A stretch of 64,000 bases of DNA from Paradesertivirga superstes. Its GTDB lineage: Bacteria > Bacteroidota > Bacteroidia > Sphingobacteriales > Sphingobacteriaceae. Within the stretch, counting starts at the first letter, position 1. Each line of letters starts with the position of its first letter. Both the position numbers and the translations under genes were made by a program. The notes beneath the pieces were generated by a model that was not told the DNA's origin, did not search any database, and saw only the letters and a program-made list of their open reading frames with translations. Of this stretch, positions 53,997-63,660 are shown in pieces. The stretch covers positions 62,001 through 126,000 of the forward strand of contig NZ_JBBJCN010000002.1 in NCBI RefSeq assembly GCF_037622515.1, written 5' to 3'.

Positions 53997-54028
53997 TTGT
54001 TTCTCTATTAAAATATTTCGTTACTTTG
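53997..54028 (+). promoter_or_regulatory. Putative promoter of tRNA-Lys
   Basis: TTG (53997-53999), a 21-base spacer and TTACTTTG (54021-54028) approximate the Bacteroidota promoter consensus. The predicted start is a few bases before the mature tRNA 5' end at 54037. Confidence 0.5.
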
Positions 54029-54036
54029 AGGCCGTC

Positions 54037-54109
54037 GACTTGGTAGCTCAGTTGGTAGAGCAACTGACTCTTAATCAGTGGGTCGAGAGTTCGAGCCTCT
54101 CCCAGGTCA
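54037..54109 (+). tRNA. tRNA-Lys (anticodon CTT)
   Basis: A 73-base cloverleaf is visible. The acceptor stem is GACTTGG / CCAGGTC, the D-arm is in TAGCTCAGTTGGTAGAGC, the anticodon stem ACTGA / TCAGT holds loop CTCTTAA with anticodon CTT, and the T-loop is GTTCGAGCC. The discriminator base is A and CCA is not encoded. Confidence 0.97.
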
Positions 54110-54117
54110 CTTAAAAT

Positions 54118-54157
54118 CAGGCACTTACAAATACCTTTTGCGAGTGCCTGAATTTTT
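54118..54157 (+). terminator. Terminator after tRNA-Lys
   Basis: CAGGCACT (54118-54125) and AGTGCCTG (54143-54150) form an 8-base stem with a 17-base loop, followed by AATTTTT. Confidence 0.75.
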
Positions 54158-54191
54158 CTCACACATTTCTCACACATTTCTCACACAATTT
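54158..54191. repeat. Three tandem copies of CTCACACATTT
   Basis: CTCACACATTT occurs at 54158-54168 and 54169-54179, and CTCACACAATTT at 54180-54191, directly after the tRNA terminator. They could be protein-binding repeats or a remnant of an integration site; nothing else supports a mobile element. Confidence 0.75.
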
Positions 54192-54505
54192 CATCAGTTC
54201 TGACACAGTGTTTTGAGATCCTGGACTCCTTACTGGTCGCCAGTTAAAAACTTCCAATCTCCATCAATACAATAAAGGCAAGTGGAGGATAAAAAAAAGA
54301 AAAAGACCACTTTTATAAACAAGGTGTTTTCATCTGGAAAAATTGAATGGCAAAATATTACAGGTTAATGTAAATATCCTATAAGTTATATACAGCAAAC
54401 CTGAATAGATTTGGTATATAATAATGCTAACCAAGCAATTGAACTACCTCGTTCATTTTCCCGTATGTGCACATTTAGTTTAGTAGCGACCAATCGATTC
54501 AAGGT

Positions 54506-55060
54506 ATGAGTGATGAAGATTTAAGAGAAATATTGATTAAAGTTTCCTTTAATGAAGATCGCAGGGCATTTAAGCAGCTTTTCCTTTTTTACTATGTTAA
54601 CATGTTGCGGCTTGCTTCATCCTTCGTCAAATCAAATGAAGAGGCTGAAGAGATCGTTAATGATGCATTTATTAAGATCTGGCAGAATAGAAGTAAGCTT
54701 TATCAGGTAAATAACCTAAAGGTCTATCTTTTCGTTTGCGTGAAAAACCTTTGCTTTAACTATCTTGAGAAAAAGAAAAAACTTCCTATTATTAGCATAG
54801 ACGATATCAACTTTGATCCTGTTGATCCTCATGTTTACTCGGAACAGCGCCTGTACTGTCTCGATTTACAGAGCCAGATTTATAACGCAATTAAACAGCT
54901 TACACCTCAATGTCAGTTGGTTTTTCAATTGGTAAAAGAGGAAGGCTTGAAATACCGCGAAGCTGCCGAGGTTCTGAATGTATCTGTCAAAACTGTGGAA
55001 TACCATATCGGCAATGCCTTAAAAAAGATATCTGAGAAGCTGGCAATCGCTAATAAATAA
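54506..55060 (+). CDS. ECF-type RNA polymerase sigma factor
   Basis: The 184-residue sigma-70 family protein has only region 2 (about 20-90: AFKQLFLFYYVNMLRLASSFVKSNEEAEEIVNDAFIKIW, including the -10-binding LVxD-like helix) and region 4 (about 125-178, REAAEVLNVSVKTVEYHIGNALKK). This is the Bacteroidota ECF group that partners with FecR-type anti-sigma factors. It is followed at 63 bases by the FecR gene. It probably directs transcription of the SusC/SusD genes downstream when the receptor senses its glycan. Confidence 0.95.
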   Translation: MSDEDLREILIKVSFNEDRRAFKQLFLFYYVNMLRLASSFVKSNEEAEEIVNDAFIKIWQNRSKLYQVNNLKVYLFVCVKNLCFNYLEKKKKLPIISIDDINFDPVDPHVYSEQRLYCLDLQSQIYNAIKQLTPQCQLVFQLVKEEGLKYREAAEVLNVSVKTVEYHIGNALKKISEKLAIANK

Positions 55061-55123
55061 AAAAAATAAAATTCTTTAGGGTCTTTCCAAATTTTCCTGT
55101 CCCTATAAGTATAAGCCCATCAA

Positions 55124-56200
55124 ATGGATTCTTCTAAACTCTGGATACTGGTAGGAAAAAAACTAAGCGGTGACGCTACTTCGGCTGAATTGGAACAATT
55201 AGACAGATTCCTTTCAGCTGGATTCTCTGAAATTTATCCTGTAGAAGAACTTGAAAGATACTGGAATCAAAACCCGGTAACACCTCCTCATCCAGTTCGT
55301 GCTCATCTTGAGGAGAAGTGGGACAGGCTTGAACGTAAGTTAGATGAATTGGCTGTAACAGAAGAGCAGGTGCCAGACGATTTTGCAAACCCTAAAAAAA
55401 CAACACCTTACTACTGGATGGCAGCCGCGGCGGTAGCAATTCTTGTGGTCTTATTTTCCTTAGTATTAATCAAACCCGAAACACCAACCATCGCTCATTT
55501 AAATGAGGTTTCAGCGCCTGATCGAGGGATTAGTAAAATTAAACTGCCTGATGGGACCCGGGTTTGGCTCAATTCAGGAAGTAAACTTTCTTATAATAAA
55601 GAGTTTGGTGATAAACTTAGGGAGGTGAAGTTAGAGGGCGAGGCTTTCTTCGATGTAGTAAAAGATCCTGAGCATCCTTTTATTGTAAAAACCAATTCTA
55701 TTAATCTGAAAGTTTTAGGTACAGCTTTCAATGTAAGAAGTTACCTAAGCGAAGATCAGACAGAAACTTCGTTAGTTCATGGAAGTATTCAGGTGAACCT
55801 GGTTAATTCAAGTGAAAAGGAAATTATTCTTAAGCCCTATGAAAAACTTATTATAAGGAATAAAGTAACTGCTCCTCAATCAGGTGAAAAATCCATTTAT
55901 GCAAATGAGATACCTCTTATTACACTTAAATATATGCATAAGTCTTTAAAAGATACCCTTCCATCCGAAGCTTTGTGGCTCGAAAACAAACTTGCTTTTG
56001 ACTCTGAGCCTTTTAAACAGGTAGCAAAGCGTTTAGAACGTTGGTATAACGTAGAGATGCACATAAAAGATAAAGAGTTATTAGAAAAGCAGTTCACCGG
56101 AAGGTTTGAGAATGAATCTCTGGCAGAAGCACTAAGAGCCCTGCAATTATCATATAACTTCAACTTCAAAATTACCCGAAACCAGGTAATAATATTTTAA
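55124..56200 (+). CDS. FecR family anti-sigma factor
   Basis: The 358-residue protein has a cytoplasmic N-terminal region (about 1-90), one transmembrane helix (about 92-113, YYWMAAAAVAILVVLF), a periplasmic FecR domain (about 135-235, RGISKIKLPDGTRVWLNSGS) and a C-terminal DUF4974 domain (about 285-358, LAFDSEPFKQVAKRLERWYN) that should contact the receptor's STN domain. It is expected to hold the preceding ECF sigma factor inactive until signalling by the SusC protein releases it. Confidence 0.95.
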   Translation: MDSSKLWILVGKKLSGDATSAELEQLDRFLSAGFSEIYPVEELERYWNQNPVTPPHPVRAHLEEKWDRLERKLDELAVTEEQVPDDFANPKKTTPYYWMAAAAVAILVVLFSLVLIKPETPTIAHLNEVSAPDRGISKIKLPDGTRVWLNSGSKLSYNKEFGDKLREVKLEGEAFFDVVKDPEHPFIVKTNSINLKVLGTAFNVRSYLSEDQTETSLVHGSIQVNLVNSSEKEIILKPYEKLIIRNKVTAPQSGEKSIYANEIPLITLKYMHKSLKDTLPSEALWLENKLAFDSEPFKQVAKRLERWYNVEMHIKDKELLEKQFTGRFENESLAEALRALQLSYNFNFKITRNQVIIF

Positions 56201-56270
56201 TAGCCACCAATGTATAACCTAAACAAGATGTGTATGAGAGATAGTTAACCCAGATTTTATTTAAATGAAA

Positions 56271-56296
56271 ACGGGAAACGTTGACGCGTTCCCCGT
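56271..56296 (+). terminator. Hairpin between fecR-like gene and susC-like gene
   Basis: ACGGGAAACG (56271-56280) and CGTTCCCCGT (56287-56296) form a 10-base stem with one mismatch around a 6-base loop. No U-run follows. It may cause partial termination or protect an RNA end, separating regulatory genes from transport genes. Confidence 0.5.
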
Positions 56297-56363
56297 TAGT
56301 AGTTATCACCAAACTTTTAGCTCGTTTCATTAACTAATAGTTCTAACTAACCTATTCAAAATT

Positions 56364-59300
56364 ATGCAAAAAAAACATAACTGGGAATGCTATTTCCAGT
56401 CGAATTCCCTATTTAAATTTCTGATTATGTTTAAATGTATCCTTTTACTTGTACTCATCTCAGCTTTTGAGACATTTTCCAAAGGTTACAGCCAAACCCG
56501 GATAACTGTTCAGGCAAGTAATGTACCCGTTAAAAAGGTCTTACGTGAGATCGAGAAGATCACGGAGTACCGGTTTTTATATAACGACGATGTAATTAGT
56601 GGTGCCAGGGTAAAAGATGTAAATACCAAGGATGCAACACTCGATGAAGTTATGCAGACAATTCTCGAGAACACCAATCTGTCTTACAGAAAAACAAGCT
56701 CAAATCTCGTAGTCATCTCAATTAAAAATTTTGCAGATAAGGCTTTTACTGTAACAGGGGCAGTTAGCGATGATAAAGGCGAGCCCTTACCCGGAGTAAC
56801 GGTAAAGATTAAAGGCACTACCGTGGCAACCACCACAGATGTAAATGGAGCTTTTTCGCTTCAGGTACTGGATGGCTCCGCAGTTTTAGTTTTTAGTTTT
56901 ATAGGCTTTAAATCACAGGAAGTCTCTGTGGCCGGAGTAACCAGACTAAATATAAAACTTTTGGAGGATTCGCAGTCTTTAGAGCAGGTAATTATAACCG
57001 GGTATGGAGGTACTACTACTAAAGGTGCTACAACAGCGGCAATAGATGCGATTAGAGGTGAAGAAATCGAAGAACTTCCTGTTGGTAATTTGAGTACAGC
57101 CATAGCGGGAAGATTGCTTGGTGCAAGTGTGCAGGGTGGCGTTACTCGTCCTGGAACTACCGGGACTTTAACAATCAGGAATCCGATGTCGCTTACCACC
57201 ACTAACATAACTTCTCCCTTATATGTTATTGATGACGTGATCCAGATAAATGGACAAGGCGCTCCTGACAATACCTTGTTTAATAGTCTTGATGCGTCCG
57301 AAATTGAGAGTATTACTATTCTTAAGGATGCCGCAGCTGCAATTTACGGTTCAAGGGCTGGAAATGGCGCTGTTATCGTTACCACCAAAAGAGGTAAGAT
57401 AGGCCCTCCTCGGATAAATTATACAGGCCAGTTCGGAACAAGTGACGAAGCTTACAGGACAAAAATGCTAAGCGCTTACGAGATGGGCCAGTATGTTAAT
57501 ATTATGAATGGTCCTAATGGATTTGATAGAACAAGCGATCCGGAATTTTACTTTTTTTCTCCCGATGAGCTCGAACATCTTAAAAATGTAAACTACGATT
57601 GGTTAGATGAGAACTGGAAAGCTTCTCAGAATATGCGTCATACATTTAATGTAAGTGGGGGGGCTAATAATTCGACGTATTTCGCCAATTTTTCTTACTT
57701 CACTCAGGACGGAAATATAGGAAAACTGGATTATAACAAATACACATTCAGGGCAGGCGCTGATGTAAACTTATTAACAGGTTTCAAGGCAGGGGTTCAG
57801 GTTTCTGGTAATTTCCAGGATATGTCGCGAATCAATAACGAGTTAGGAGGCGAAAATGCCGAACGTGATTATATGACTCTTATACAGGCTCCGCGCTACA
57901 TTCCTATGTATCTGGATGGTCTCCCTGTAAGGGTTCCGGGTAGTGGATATCATTTTAATGAAATAGAGGCCACTAATAACTATAGAGAAACCGACGGTCG
58001 CAGTACTATTATAAATTTATATACTGAGTACGAAATTCCTTTTATAAAAGGATTAAAGGCACGTGCTTCTTATGCAAAGAACTTTACTAATAGCGCTGAA
58101 TCCAGAATCGGAGGTCGTTACTATGTGTATGATTTCCTTACTAAAACGGGTGCTAATAGACACCTTTTTGAAGGTGCAACAAATCCTGAACGGGTACAAA
58201 TTTCTAATGATAACCGGGTACGGTTTTTTAATGACAGAGGATTCAATACCCAGTTTAACTTCTCAACAACCTATAACGCAGTCTTTGGAAAACACACTAT
58301 TGGAGGGTTTTTTACACTGGAACGGCAAGAAACAGGTTCTAATCGTGAAGAAGTTCGTCGAGATAACCCGATTATAGGTACCAATGGTCAGTTAAGTACT
58401 GCTTTTGGAGAAATAGGTGGCAGTTCAACTGCTTTTGAGACAGGTGCTTTGGGCTATGTAGGACGTGCTAATTATAGCTTTTCTAATAAATATCTTGTCG
58501 ACTTTATGTTCCGCAGTGATGCCTCTACAAAGTTTGCTCCTGAAAACTACTGGGGTAAATTTTATTCCCTGGGCACAGGCTGGGTAATTTCTGAGGAAAG
58601 TTTTTTCAAAGTTCCCGCCATTAACTTTTTAAAACTGAGATATTCAATTGGTAAGTTAGGAGCAGATGATACCAATATTTGGCAATGGAGACAACGTTAT
58701 ACTTATCAGAATGGTAAGGGGGGCGTGTTCGGTACTGCTTTAAATATTCCTGCAGGCACTGGTATGAAGATGGAGACATCACCAAATCGTGATGCAACCT
58801 GGAGCGATCAATTAAAACAAAATTTAGGTATTGATGCACGCTTCTTGAATTCTCGCCTTTCTGCTACTATAGAAGGGTTTTTAAACCGGGGATCAAATAT
58901 GCTAATATCAAGAACGGCAGGATTTCCGGTTACTTTAGGAGGATCTGTCGCCGCTGAAAATTATGGAAAGGCTGACCTTTTTGGTTACGAAATTGGTTTA
59001 GGATGGAACGATAAAATAGGAAGGAATTTTAACTACGGTATTGATACGCGTTTCCAATGGTATGATAATAAAGTTCACCAGGCAAATTTCTCTCCTACTC
59101 AAATAGTCTTCCCCTGGATTGCTCAACCAGGGCAATCTAATGACAACGGGCAATGGGGATATGATTATTTAGGAATGTTCCGTAATCAGGCAGAAATAGA
59201 TGCTTATGTTCAACAATATAATATCAAATCAGTCCACACTGTTAATGCGGTAGATTTAGAGCCTGGAATGTTATATTATAGAGATGTTAGAGGCCCTTTG

Positions 59301-59852
59301 CAAGCTGACGGAACTTTCGCCACACCCGATGGAATTGTTGATAGCAATGACCAGATCCGGTTATCCAAAAAGAAAAGTAATCACTATGGGTATGGAATAA
59401 CGCTCAGAGCCGGTTTCAAAGGACTTAGCCTGGATGCTGTAATTGATGGTTCTTTTGGTGGCTGGGCCGATCATACCGGCAGAAGTAATATGGACTCCAG
59501 AATTCAGGACCTTGACCAGAACCAGCCTGTTATTTGGAATAATATCTATGATCCCGAATTAAACCCCAGCGGTAATATGCCTAATCCCGCTAATAGAGCA
59601 ATAAGCGTTGATCCTGTATCAGAGTTTTGGCAGGTAGATTCATTCAGGATGAGAATGAGAAATTTAAATCTCGGCTATAGTTTACCCAAACAGTTTTCAG
59701 AGAAACTAAGGGTTAAAAATGCCCGTATTTCATTAACTGCTATAAATCCGTTTAATCTTTACAATCCATATGATTACAGAGACTCTGAAGTTAGCTGGGA
59801 TAATTACCCCGTAATCAGAACTTATTCTTTAGGCTTGAACCTATCACTTTAA
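56364..59852 (+). CDS. SusC/RagA TonB-linked receptor with STN signalling domain
   Basis: This 1162-residue outer-membrane protein imports oligosaccharides. In order: signal peptide (near 20-45 after a long polar start), STN domain (about 48-115, FLYNDDVISGARVKDVNTKD), carboxypeptidase-like domain (about 128-205, GAVSDDKGEPLPGVTVKIKG), plug (about 212-340, QVIITGYG and ILKDAAAAIYGSRAGNGAVIV), and a beta-barrel to the end. The STN domain marks it as a transducer to the FecR protein encoded just before. A second Met exists at residue 22 (56427); either start is possible. The matching SusD follows 20 bases later. Confidence 0.95.
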   Translation: MQKKHNWECYFQSNSLFKFLIMFKCILLLVLISAFETFSKGYSQTRITVQASNVPVKKVLREIEKITEYRFLYNDDVISGARVKDVNTKDATLDEVMQTILENTNLSYRKTSSNLVVISIKNFADKAFTVTGAVSDDKGEPLPGVTVKIKGTTVATTTDVNGAFSLQVLDGSAVLVFSFIGFKSQEVSVAGVTRLNIKLLEDSQSLEQVIITGYGGTTTKGATTAAIDAIRGEEIEELPVGNLSTAIAGRLLGASVQGGVTRPGTTGTLTIRNPMSLTTTNITSPLYVIDDVIQINGQGAPDNTLFNSLDASEIESITILKDAAAAIYGSRAGNGAVIVTTKRGKIGPPRINYTGQFGTSDEAYRTKMLSAYEMGQYVNIMNGPNGFDRTSDPEFYFFSPDELEHLKNVNYDWLDENWKASQNMRHTFNVSGGANNSTYFANFSYFTQDGNIGKLDYNKYTFRAGADVNLLTGFKAGVQVSGNFQDMSRINNELGGENAERDYMTLIQAPRYIPMYLDGLPVRVPGSGYHFNEIEATNNYRETDGRSTIINLYTEYEIPFIKGLKARASYAKNFTNSAESRIGGRYYVYDFLTKTGANRHLFEGATNPERVQISNDNRVRFFNDRGFNTQFNFSTTYNAVFGKHTIGGFFTLERQETGSNREEVRRDNPIIGTNGQLSTAFGEIGGSSTAFETGALGYVGRANYSFSNKYLVDFMFRSDASTKFAPENYWGKFYSLGTGWVISEESFFKVPAINFLKLRYSIGKLGADDTNIWQWRQRYTYQNGKGGVFGTALNIPAGTGMKMETSPNRDATWSDQLKQNLGIDARFLNSRLSATIEGFLNRGSNMLISRTAGFPVTLGGSVAAENYGKADLFGYEIGLGWNDKIGRNFNYGIDTRFQWYDNKVHQANFSPTQIVFPWIAQPGQSNDNGQWGYDYLGMFRNQAEIDAYVQQYNIKSVHTVNAVDLEPGMLYYRDVRGPLQADGTFATPDGIVDSNDQIRLSKKKSNHYGYGITLRAGFKGLSLDAVIDGSFGGWADHTGRSNMDSRIQDLDQNQPVIWNNIYDPELNPSGNMPNPANRAISVDPVSEFWQVDSFRMRMRNLNLGYSLPKQFSEKLRVKNARISLTAINPFNLYNPYDYRDSEVSWDNYPVIRTYSLGLNLSL

Positions 59853-59872
59853 GAGTGATTAAATAAAATTGT

Positions 59873-61912
59873 ATGAAAAATAATAAAGTATTATTAGTTC
59901 TTACCGCTATGATTTTAGTGTTTAGTGCGTGTAAGGACGACTTTTTGGAAGAGAAAGAAGACTTTACGGGAGTAAATGAGCATGTATTTAAGGATGCTTT
60001 CATGGCCCAGGCATATGTTGATTATATCTATGGTTTGTTTCAACCTGGGGATAACGGAAACTCATTTGTAAATATTCAAAACGGGCGGAGAGGAGAATTT
60101 AATGACGATTTAACTCAAACAACAGAAGAATTAGGAGGTCAGTCAGACTGGAACCGTCCCTGGAACGCAATTGCTGTCAATCAGGCGCACGCTTCAGAGT
60201 ATTTTGGAGAACCGCTTGGAACGGGGATTCAAAATAATTCATATTCAAGGATCAGACAGATCAATCTTTTCCTTGATGAAATAGGTAAGTATGGCTTACC
60301 TGAGAATACTAGGAAGGAGCTTACGGGGCAGATGCTTTTTTGGAGAGCCTATCAGTACTTTGAATTATTAAGGCGATATGGTGGAGTACCGATAATTTTA
60401 ACGGCGCAAAATCCTGCCAACAGAGATGGAAGCAATGACGTTGCAAGAAGCAAATCTTCTGAAACCTTAGAGCAGATCGTAAAAGACCTGGATGCAGCTG
60501 TTACTATGCTGCCTGGCAGATGGCCTAATCCTGCTGCAAATTGGGGCAGAATTACAAGCGGTGCAGCAGCAGCTCTTAAAGGCCGGGTTCTTTTGACCTG
60601 GGCAAGTCCTCTTTTTAATCGTAACGATGACAAAACACGCTGGGAAAGATCTTATAACGCCAACAAGGAGGCACACGATTTATTAAAAGCAAATGCATAT
60701 GGTCTTTACGAAGCAGGAAACCTGGCCAACGCAGAGGCCTGGGAAAAGATGTTTCTCGACCAAACTACGAATGCTGGGCAAAATCCCGAAGCTGTTATCG
60801 TCATTAATTTTAATACAACAACAACAGATCAGCTCCAAAGAAATAATGGATGGGAAAAAAACGCCCGCTCAAAAGAAGTTCTGGGCGATGGAGCGATATC
60901 AGCTACAAAAGAAATGCTGGATGCCTTTCCAATGAAAGACGGAAAAATGAGAGGCGACCCAACTTCTGCTTATACTTATGATCCTAAAAAGTTCTACAAA
61001 AACAGGGATCCTCGTTTTTATAAGACCTTTGTTTACAATGGTGCTCTATGGCCTTATGCAGGAAATTCATCTTTCAGGCAGTGGACGTATTCCTGGTTCA
61101 CAAGTACAGCCGCTGCAAACAGTAACGTTCCTAACAGAAGTACGGAGACTAGAGGGGCAAACGCCTCAGGGATTTACCTGCGAAAGGGAACCGATCCAAA
61201 TGCAAGTAATGCCAATAACTTTGAGTTTAGTGCTACAGATGGAATGGAAATGCGTTTCGCCGAAGTTGTATTAAATTTAGCAGAGTCTGCTATTGGTTTT
61301 GACAAGCTTTCGGAAGGGCTGGATTTGATCAAGTCTATCAGAAGACGTGCCGGAGTGGAAAGTAACGGAAATACTTACGGCTTAGGTGGCATAGCTACTC
61401 GGGATGAGCACTTTGCAGCCGTACTTAACGAAAGAAAAATTGAGCTGGCCTATGAAGGCAAACGTTTTTGGGATTTGAAAAGGTGGATGTTATTCAATAA
61501 CGATTTTGGAACAGCCGCAAGATTGGGAATTACCCCTTTAAACGGTACTCGCAGAACCGGAATGTGGATCTCTGTAAAAAAAGCTGATGGATCTAAATAT
61601 ATCGGAAACGATGATCCGCTTTTCAAAATTGGAGGCGTCGCAACGGTAAGAGAACGCGAGCCGGGTGCTTTACCTGCCGGCTTCGCTAATTATGATGCCT
61701 ATTTAGATTATTTGTATGATAACCATTTTGAAATTATCACCAGGGATAATGTGGATCTTACTAATCCGGCAAACTGGAAGTTTACCTGGTATAATGAATA
61801 TTATTTTTTGGGATTTAATCAAAATGTTTTAATTGCTTCTCCATATCTGGAACAAACAAAAGGATGGCCTAATTTCACAGGACAGCCAGGAACATTTGAT
61901 CCATTATTGTAA
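59873..61912 (+). CDS. SusD/RagB outer-membrane nutrient-binding lipoprotein
   Basis: The 679-residue protein is an exported lipoprotein: residues 1-20 end in FSAC, so Cys20 would be lipidated. It then follows the all-helical SusD fold with TPR-like parts. It shows the family stretches GQMLFWRAYQYFELLRRYGGVP near 153-174 (of which RAYQYFELLRRYGG is diagnostic), GRITSGAAAALKGRVLLTWAS and the C-terminal LNERKIELAYEGKRFWDLKRW. It caps the SusC channel and binds the glycan. Sequence cannot tell the glycan, but the pectate lyase next door suggests pectin. Confidence 0.95.
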   Translation: MKNNKVLLVLTAMILVFSACKDDFLEEKEDFTGVNEHVFKDAFMAQAYVDYIYGLFQPGDNGNSFVNIQNGRRGEFNDDLTQTTEELGGQSDWNRPWNAIAVNQAHASEYFGEPLGTGIQNNSYSRIRQINLFLDEIGKYGLPENTRKELTGQMLFWRAYQYFELLRRYGGVPIILTAQNPANRDGSNDVARSKSSETLEQIVKDLDAAVTMLPGRWPNPAANWGRITSGAAAALKGRVLLTWASPLFNRNDDKTRWERSYNANKEAHDLLKANAYGLYEAGNLANAEAWEKMFLDQTTNAGQNPEAVIVINFNTTTTDQLQRNNGWEKNARSKEVLGDGAISATKEMLDAFPMKDGKMRGDPTSAYTYDPKKFYKNRDPRFYKTFVYNGALWPYAGNSSFRQWTYSWFTSTAAANSNVPNRSTETRGANASGIYLRKGTDPNASNANNFEFSATDGMEMRFAEVVLNLAESAIGFDKLSEGLDLIKSIRRRAGVESNGNTYGLGGIATRDEHFAAVLNERKIELAYEGKRFWDLKRWMLFNNDFGTAARLGITPLNGTRRTGMWISVKKADGSKYIGNDDPLFKIGGVATVREREPGALPAGFANYDAYLDYLYDNHFEIITRDNVDLTNPANWKFTWYNEYYFLGFNQNVLIASPYLEQTKGWPNFTGQPGTFDPLL

Positions 61913-61946
61913 CGTTAAATTCTCAAGAAAAAGTTTCAACTCTTAA

Positions 61947-61974
61947 ATGTGGTTCATCTGATGGTGAGCCACAT
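61947..61974 (+). terminator. Intercistronic hairpin after susD-like gene
   Basis: ATGTGGTTCA (61947-61956) and TGAGCCACAT (61965-61974) form a 10-base stem with one G-U pair and an 8-base loop, between SusD and the pectate lyase. It could stabilise the SusCD mRNA or cause partial termination. Confidence 0.55.
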
Positions 61975-62034
61975 CTTTAGTCAGTCCTTACCATTTAATG
62001 CTCTAAGTATATCCCAAAATAAAATCTAATATTC

Positions 62035-63660
62035 ATGCAGAAAGAAATAAGCTTTTTCTTACTTAGAAAAGTATTTACCAATTTAATAGTTCTTGCAAGT
62101 GCTACTTCGGCATACGCACAATTTCCAATGATAACCAGAAGCTCCACCGCTACAGGTGATTCGGTACTTGGGGAAGCCAAGGCGCTGTCTGATAAAGCAT
62201 GGGAAAGAGCCAGGATTATCATTGATCGTGATGCTCAACGGGGTAAACCGTTTATACAATGGGCATCCAGCCCTAAAGATTTACCACAAGCTGAAATACC
62301 TGCTTTTCCTGGTGCAGAGGGAGGTGGAGCGTATTCGTTTGGAGGGCGCGGAGGACGTGTTTTCGTCGTGACAAATTTATCTGACAGCGGCCCCGGTTCC
62401 TTGAGAGAAGCCTGTGAAGAAGGCGGAGCGAGAATAATAGTATTTAATATTGCCGGTATCATTCGTTTAAAATCTCCTATTGTTGTCCGCGCTCCCTATA
62501 TAACAATTGCAGGAAATACTGCTCCGGGAGACGGTGTTTGTGTTGCAGGTGAATCAATTTGGGTCAATACTCACGATGTCGTGATCAGGCACATGAGATT
62601 TCGCCGTGGTGAAGCCAAATATGAGCGTCGGGATGATGCTATCGGAGGAAATCCCATTGGAAACATTATGCTGGATCATGTTTCAGCCAGTTGGGGACTT
62701 GATGAGAATATGTCCTGGTACCGTCACATGTATGATGCCGGAGATGGATCTCCGCTTCAAAAAATGCCAACAGTTAATATCAGTATACAAAATTCTATTT
62801 TTTCTGAGTGTTTAAATACTTATCGTCATGCCTATGGAAGCACGATTGGAGGATTGAACAGCACCTTCATGCGTAACTTATGGGCGAACAACATCGCCCG
62901 AAATCCATCAATTGGTATGCACGGTGATTTTACAATGATTAATAATGTAGTCTTTAACTGGAAGCATCGTTCTGCAGACGGCGGTGATCATCGTTCGATG
63001 TTTAATGTAATTAATAATTACTACAAACCAGGGCCAGCAACTATTAAAGATCGTCCGGCAGGATATCGAATTCTCCAACCTCAGGGAGACAGGGCCAGAA
63101 AAGACACACTTATTTTAGGACGGGTATATGCTGATGGCAATATCATGGAGGGCAATGAGAAAGTCACTAAAAATAATTGGGACGGAGGAATACAGGTAGC
63201 TGAATTGCCGGATGCAGGGAAACATTTGAATTATATCAAAGTGAATAAGCCATTCCCGATGGATCCTGTTACCATAACTTCTGCTCAGGTGGCTTACGAA
63301 ACTGTTCTTAAAAATTCGGGGGCTACATTACCTAGAAGAGATGCGGTTGATATTCGTATTATAAACGAGGTTCGAACCGGAAAAACAACCTATCAGGATG
63401 GTATCATTACTGACATCAGTCAGGTTGGAGGATACCCGGAATATAAGGGTACTCCTTATAAGGATTCAGATAATGACGGTATCCCGGATACCTGGGAAAA
63501 GAAGTATGGATTAAACCCTAAAGATCCGGCTGACGCAGTTTCTGATATTAATGGCGACGGGTATACAAATATTGAAAAGTTTATTCACAACATTGATCCT
63601 TTAAAGAAACTAAACTGGAAGGATCCGAATAAAAATACAGACACCTTAACTTCTAAATAA
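62035..63660 (+). CDS. Pectate lyase, PL1 family, with C-terminal calcium-binding-like repeat
   Basis: The 541-residue protein is exported (signal sequence about 1-28, AYAQ). The right-handed beta-helix begins with FPGAEGGGAYSFGGRGGRVF (near 91-110, typical of PL1) and includes SPIVVRAPYITIAGNTAPGDG, VVIRHMRFRRGEAK, and IMLDHVSASWGLDEN near 215 (the DHxSxSW motif of the catalytic face). It would cleave polygalacturonate by beta-elimination. The end (about 475-525) has DSDNDGIPDTWEKKYGLNP and DINGDGYTNIEKF, resembling calcium-binding thrombospondin-3/dockerin-like repeats, possibly for stability or anchoring. It is in line behind SusC/SusD. Confidence 0.93.
   Translation: MQKEISFFLLRKVFTNLIVLASATSAYAQFPMITRSSTATGDSVLGEAKALSDKAWERARIIIDRDAQRGKPFIQWASSPKDLPQAEIPAFPGAEGGGAYSFGGRGGRVFVVTNLSDSGPGSLREACEEGGARIIVFNIAGIIRLKSPIVVRAPYITIAGNTAPGDGVCVAGESIWVNTHDVVIRHMRFRRGEAKYERRDDAIGGNPIGNIMLDHVSASWGLDENMSWYRHMYDAGDGSPLQKMPTVNISIQNSIFSECLNTYRHAYGSTIGGLNSTFMRNLWANNIARNPSIGMHGDFTMINNVVFNWKHRSADGGDHRSMFNVINNYYKPGPATIKDRPAGYRILQPQGDRARKDTLILGRVYADGNIMEGNEKVTKNNWDGGIQVAELPDAGKHLNYIKVNKPFPMDPVTITSAQVAYETVLKNSGATLPRRDAVDIRIINEVRTGKTTYQDGIITDISQVGGYPEYKGTPYKDSDNDGIPDTWEKKYGLNPKDPADAVSDINGDGYTNIEKFIHNIDPLKKLNWKDPNKNTDTLTSK

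Larger units (their letters stand above)
54110..54505. other. Spacer between tRNA-Lys and the polysaccharide locus
   Basis: The 396 bases contain the tRNA terminator (54118-54157), three short direct repeats (54158-54191) and about 300 AT-rich bases in which I find no gene. The promoter of the ECF sigma gene must lie near the right end. Confidence 0.5.

Noticed and set aside
53899..54177. 92-codon open frame on the minus strand across tRNA-Lys
   Set aside because: It spans a perfect tRNA on the other strand and its protein resembles nothing; chance frame.
54158..54191. Possible CRISPR-like repeats
   Set aside because: Copies are only 11-12 bases and directly adjacent, with no spacers or cas genes.
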